Made by a program: the position numbers and the translations under genes
Origin: an uncultured Gemmatimonadaceae bacterium
Lineage (GTDB): Bacteria; Gemmatimonadota; Gemmatimonadetes; Gemmatimonadales; Gemmatimonadaceae
Length of the DNA stretch: 7,922 nt
Direction of reading: 5' to 3'
NCBI GenBank assembly: GCA_955652265.1
Contig: CATPBD010000252.1
Span: forward strand, 1-7,922
Shown here: piece by piece, positions 6,092 to 7,922 of the stretch
Layout of the letters: every line of letters begins with the position of its first letter
Numbering within the stretch: position 1 is the first letter of the stretch
The notes under the pieces: generated by a model
Told to the model about the DNA's origin: nothing
What the model saw: the letters and a program-made list of their open reading frames with translations, nothing else
The model's database searches: none

Positions 6092-6919
6092 ATGCAGTCT
6101 ACGGAGCAGCCAACTCCCTACACCGAGCTCAATGCTGTTCTCCACGAGCTGGTCGCCGGCATTAGACAGGCTGTTGGCAACGACTTCATCGGCGCATATC
6201 TGCAGGGTTCATTTGCAGCGGGAGATTTTGATCAGCACAGCGATGTGGATTTCGTCATCGCGATCAACAACGAGCTTTCCGAAGATGAGGTCGCTGAGCT
6301 CCAGCGAGTTCACGAGCGGATTTACGGACTCGAATCCGAATGGGCCCGGCACCTCGAAGGGTCCTACTTCCCCGGCGCGATTCTGCGTAGCGGTGAGCGC
6401 TGCGGCGAGCAACTTTGGTATTTAGATCACGGAAAGAACAGGCTGATCAAATCTGATCACTGCAATACGCTGGTGGTTCGCTCGGTGGTGCGTGAACGAG
6501 GAATCACGCTTGCCGGGCCTGATCCGACAACGCTCGTGGATCCGATCAGTGTCATGGCGCTCCGTCGGGAAATGAGCAATACCATGCGCACGTGGGCGAA
6601 AGACATCTTGGAGCATCAGGAGCGATACGGGAATCGCTTCTATCAGGGCTACATCGTGCTGAACTACTCCCGCATGCTGCACGATCTCGTCAAAGGGCGG
6701 CCCGGTTCGAAGCGCGAAGGCGCAACGTGGGCAAAGGCGACTCTTGGGACCGAATGGTCAGCGCTCATCGATCGCGCGTGGACCAGGCGTCCGAATCCGG
6801 CCGTCGCGGTCAGGGAACCATCAGATCCGGTTGACTTCGAGGCAACGTTGCGGTTCGTGAAGGTGGTACTGCGCGAGAGCGAGGCGTATATGCCCTCGAA
6901 CAGAGAAACCCCTGGTTGA
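6092..6919 (+). CDS. AadA-like nucleotidyltransferase with DUF4111-type C-terminal domain
   Basis: A 275-residue cytoplasmic protein. The N-terminal domain holds the nucleotidyltransferase signature GSFAAGDFDQHSDVDFVIA: G39-S40, then D51 and D53 as metal-binding acids. E89 in HLEGSY sits where aminoglycoside adenylyltransferases of the ANT(3'')/AadA type have their third acidic residue. The C-terminal half is helical (for example VMALRREMSNTMRTWAKDIL and YQGYIVLNYSRMLHDLVKG), as in DUF4111 proteins. The length fits this group. Related enzymes transfer AMP to aminoglycoside hydroxyls, but many chromosomal homologues have unknown substrates, so resistance should not be assumed. It stands alone on the plus strand, divergent from the polymerase gene and converging on the exonuclease with a 26-base gap. 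A 12-bp palindrome (6914-6925) covers its stop codon. Confidence 0.82.
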   Translation: MQSTEQPTPYTELNAVLHELVAGIRQAVGNDFIGAYLQGSFAAGDFDQHSDVDFVIAINNELSEDEVAELQRVHERIYGLESEWARHLEGSYFPGAILRSGERCGEQLWYLDHGKNRLIKSDHCNTLVVRSVVRERGITLAGPDPTTLVDPISVMALRREMSNTMRTWAKDILEHQERYGNRFYQGYIVLNYSRMLHDLVKGRPGSKREGATWAKATLGTEWSALIDRAWTRRPNPAVAVREPSDPVDFEATLRFVKVVLRESEAYMPSNRETPG

Positions 6920-6945
6920 TCAACCCTCGGCGATGACAATCGCCG

Positions 6946-7836
6946 TCAGCTCGGCGGCGTCGATTCGTTAACCAGTCGCTCATCGCGATGAGCAGGTGTG
7001 GGCCGCCGATCTCGCACACCAATCGCAGCTTCCGCGCGCGGCAATAGCCGCTTGTCGTCAATCCGCGTCGCCCAATCAGCAAACGCGGCCGTTGGCCCCG
7101 TCCAGTCCATTTCATCGACACTGGCGAACAGCGCCGCATCACTTCTCAGCGTCGCGAGTGTCTTGAACAGGATCGCGCGATCGCGCTCAGCTCCGAGTGT
7201 CTCTGCGGGAAACGCCTCGATCGGTCCGTACCGGTTGAGCAAAGTCGCGGCGGTGCTCCGCCCGATCCCATGGATGCCAGGGTAGCCATCCTGCGCGTCG
7301 CCGACCAAGGCGAGAAAATCCGGAATGAGTGCCGGCTCGACTCCAAACTTCGCATGAACCGCCTCAGCGTTCCGGACCTGCATGCCTTTACGAATAATCT
7401 GGACCACGCGGTCGCCGCGCACGCACTGCGCGAGATCCTTGTCGTTCGCCCAGATGCAGACTTTCTCGACACGCGGATCTTCCGCAGCGAGATGGGCGGC
7501 CGAGGCGAGCCCATCGTCAGCCTCGAGCTCGATCATTGGCCAGACTGCCACCCCCATCGCAGCGAGTGCATCCTCGAGCGGGAGAAACTGCGCGTTGAGA
7601 ACGCGATCAATTCCCTCGCCCGTTTTGTAGTCCGGCCAGAGATCGTTGCGGAAGGATTCGATCACGTGGTCGGTGGCGACGCCGATATGTGTCGCCCCAG
7701 TCTCGACCATCTCCAGGACTGAGTGCAACACTCCAGCAACGGCGCCGAGGGGCTTGTCCTTCCCTTCATTCCAGCTGCGCTGGCCGTAGAAGTGACGGAA
7801 AAGCTCGTACGTGCCATCGATCAGGTGAACTATCAT
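6946..7836 (-). CDS. 5'-3' exonuclease, PolA N-terminal / FEN-like
   Basis: A 296-residue stand-alone homologue of the 5' nuclease domain of DNA polymerase I, comparable in size to other stand-alone bacterial 5' nucleases. These are metal-dependent enzymes that trim 5' flaps and RNA primers. All the expected acidic positions are visible: D7 (HLIDGTY), D56 (ATDHVIESFR), E105, D107 and D108 (ELEADDGLA), D132 and D134 (WANDKDLAQ), D180 and D183 (LVGDAQDGYPG), followed by the helix-hairpin-helix GIHGIGRSTAATLL (188-201) that binds DNA. FRNDLWPDYKT is the usual arch-region motif. ATG at 7836 is preferred over an in-frame TTG at 7851 because GGGAG lies eight bases ahead of it and the family begins at the MIVHLID strand. 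The last ~25 residues, rich in Arg and Pro, are not conserved-looking. It is convergent with the nucleotidyltransferase gene. Confidence 0.9.
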   Translation of the reverse strand: MIVHLIDGTYELFRHFYGQRSWNEGKDKPLGAVAGVLHSVLEMVETGATHIGVATDHVIESFRNDLWPDYKTGEGIDRVLNAQFLPLEDALAAMGVAVWPMIELEADDGLASAAHLAAEDPRVEKVCIWANDKDLAQCVRGDRVVQIIRKGMQVRNAEAVHAKFGVEPALIPDFLALVGDAQDGYPGIHGIGRSTAATLLNRYGPIEAFPAETLGAERDRAILFKTLATLRSDAALFASVDEMDWTGPTAAFADWATRIDDKRLLPRAEAAIGVRDRRPTPAHRDERLVNESTPPS

Positions 7837-7844
7837 TTCTTCTG

Positions 7845-7849
7845 CTCCC
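7845..7849 (-). promoter_or_regulatory. Shine-Dalgarno sequence GGGAG for the 5'-3' exonuclease
   Basis: On the minus strand GGGAG is followed by CAGAAGAA and the ATG at 7836, an eight-base spacer. It decides between this ATG and the upstream TTG at 7851, which would overlap the site. Confidence 0.65.
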
Positions 7850-7877
7850 AACGCTTTTCGCTGCTACGGTGTCCACC

Positions 7878-7883
7878 AGTATA
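7878..7883 (-). promoter_or_regulatory. possible -10 element TATACT upstream of the exonuclease
   Basis: On the minus strand TATACT (five of six bases of TATAAT) lies about 42 bases before the start codon in a locally AT-rich patch. No convincing -35 element is found 16-18 bases further upstream, so this is tentative. The rest of the 71-base stretch 7852-7922 shows no gene. Confidence 0.25.
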
Positions 7884-7922
7884 AAACTTACTCGCCAACA
7901 CTGCCGATCCCGGCCTTACCAC

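Noticed and set aside
5294..6145. 283-residue minus-strand frame overlapping the polymerase gene
   Set aside because: It is an out-of-frame shadow with an Arg/Ser-rich composition; the polymerase frame has all catalytic motifs.
6914..6925. GGTTGATCAACC palindrome over the nucleotidyltransferase stop, as a bidirectional terminator
   Set aside because: It leaves almost no loop and has no T run on either side, so terminator function is not supported.
1..7922. CRISPR array, tRNA/rRNA, insertion sequence or phage gene
   Set aside because: No regularly spaced repeats, no cloverleaf or rRNA-like sequence, and no transposase or integrase motif were found on either strand by reading.

Overview
The window is a gene-dense piece of a bacterial chromosome with high GC content (about 60% by eye, with G/C-rich third codon positions). 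Genes are packed on both strands with short gaps and start/stop overlaps. Nothing fixes the taxon. The gene mix (DUF2461 protein, Hanks-type kinase, stand-alone LigD-type polymerase, PolA-N-like nuclease, DHFR-like reductase) would suit a soil or environmental bacterium such as a Gemmatimonadota, Acidobacteriota or similar lineage; that is an inference. I see no rRNA, tRNA, CRISPR array, insertion sequence or phage gene.

Left part (1-2943, plus strand): a tightly coupled gene run. It opens with the 3' end of an ACT-domain gene that carries a one-base frameshift. A DUF2461 protein follows, then a protein kinase fused to a C-terminal BRCT domain, then a membrane-anchored or secreted PHB-depolymerase/feruloyl-esterase-like hydrolase. 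The last two junctions are 4-base GTGA overlaps, so translation is probably coupled. A perfect 10-bp inverted repeat (2997-3027) lies downstream.

Middle part (2944-3994, plus strand): a small unrecognised reading frame, then two small membrane proteins whose stop and start overlap (TAATG), each with a strong Shine-Dalgarno sequence.

Right part (4022-7836): a DHFR/RibD-C-like reductase (minus, frameshifted near its 3' end); a stand-alone LigD-type NHEJ polymerase domain protein with a basic linker and an extra C-terminal domain (minus); a divergent AadA/DUF4111-like nucleotidyltransferase (plus); and a convergent 5'-3' exonuclease of the PolA-N/FEN family (minus).

The theme is nucleic-acid metabolism and possible DNA-damage response: a BRCT-tailed kinase, an end-joining polymerase and a flap-type nuclease within 8 kb. 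They are in separate transcription units, no Ku or ATP-dependent ligase is in view, and a functional link is only a hypothesis. The most unusual item is the kinase-BRCT fusion. The two frameshifts are both single extra C bases and may be sequence errors.
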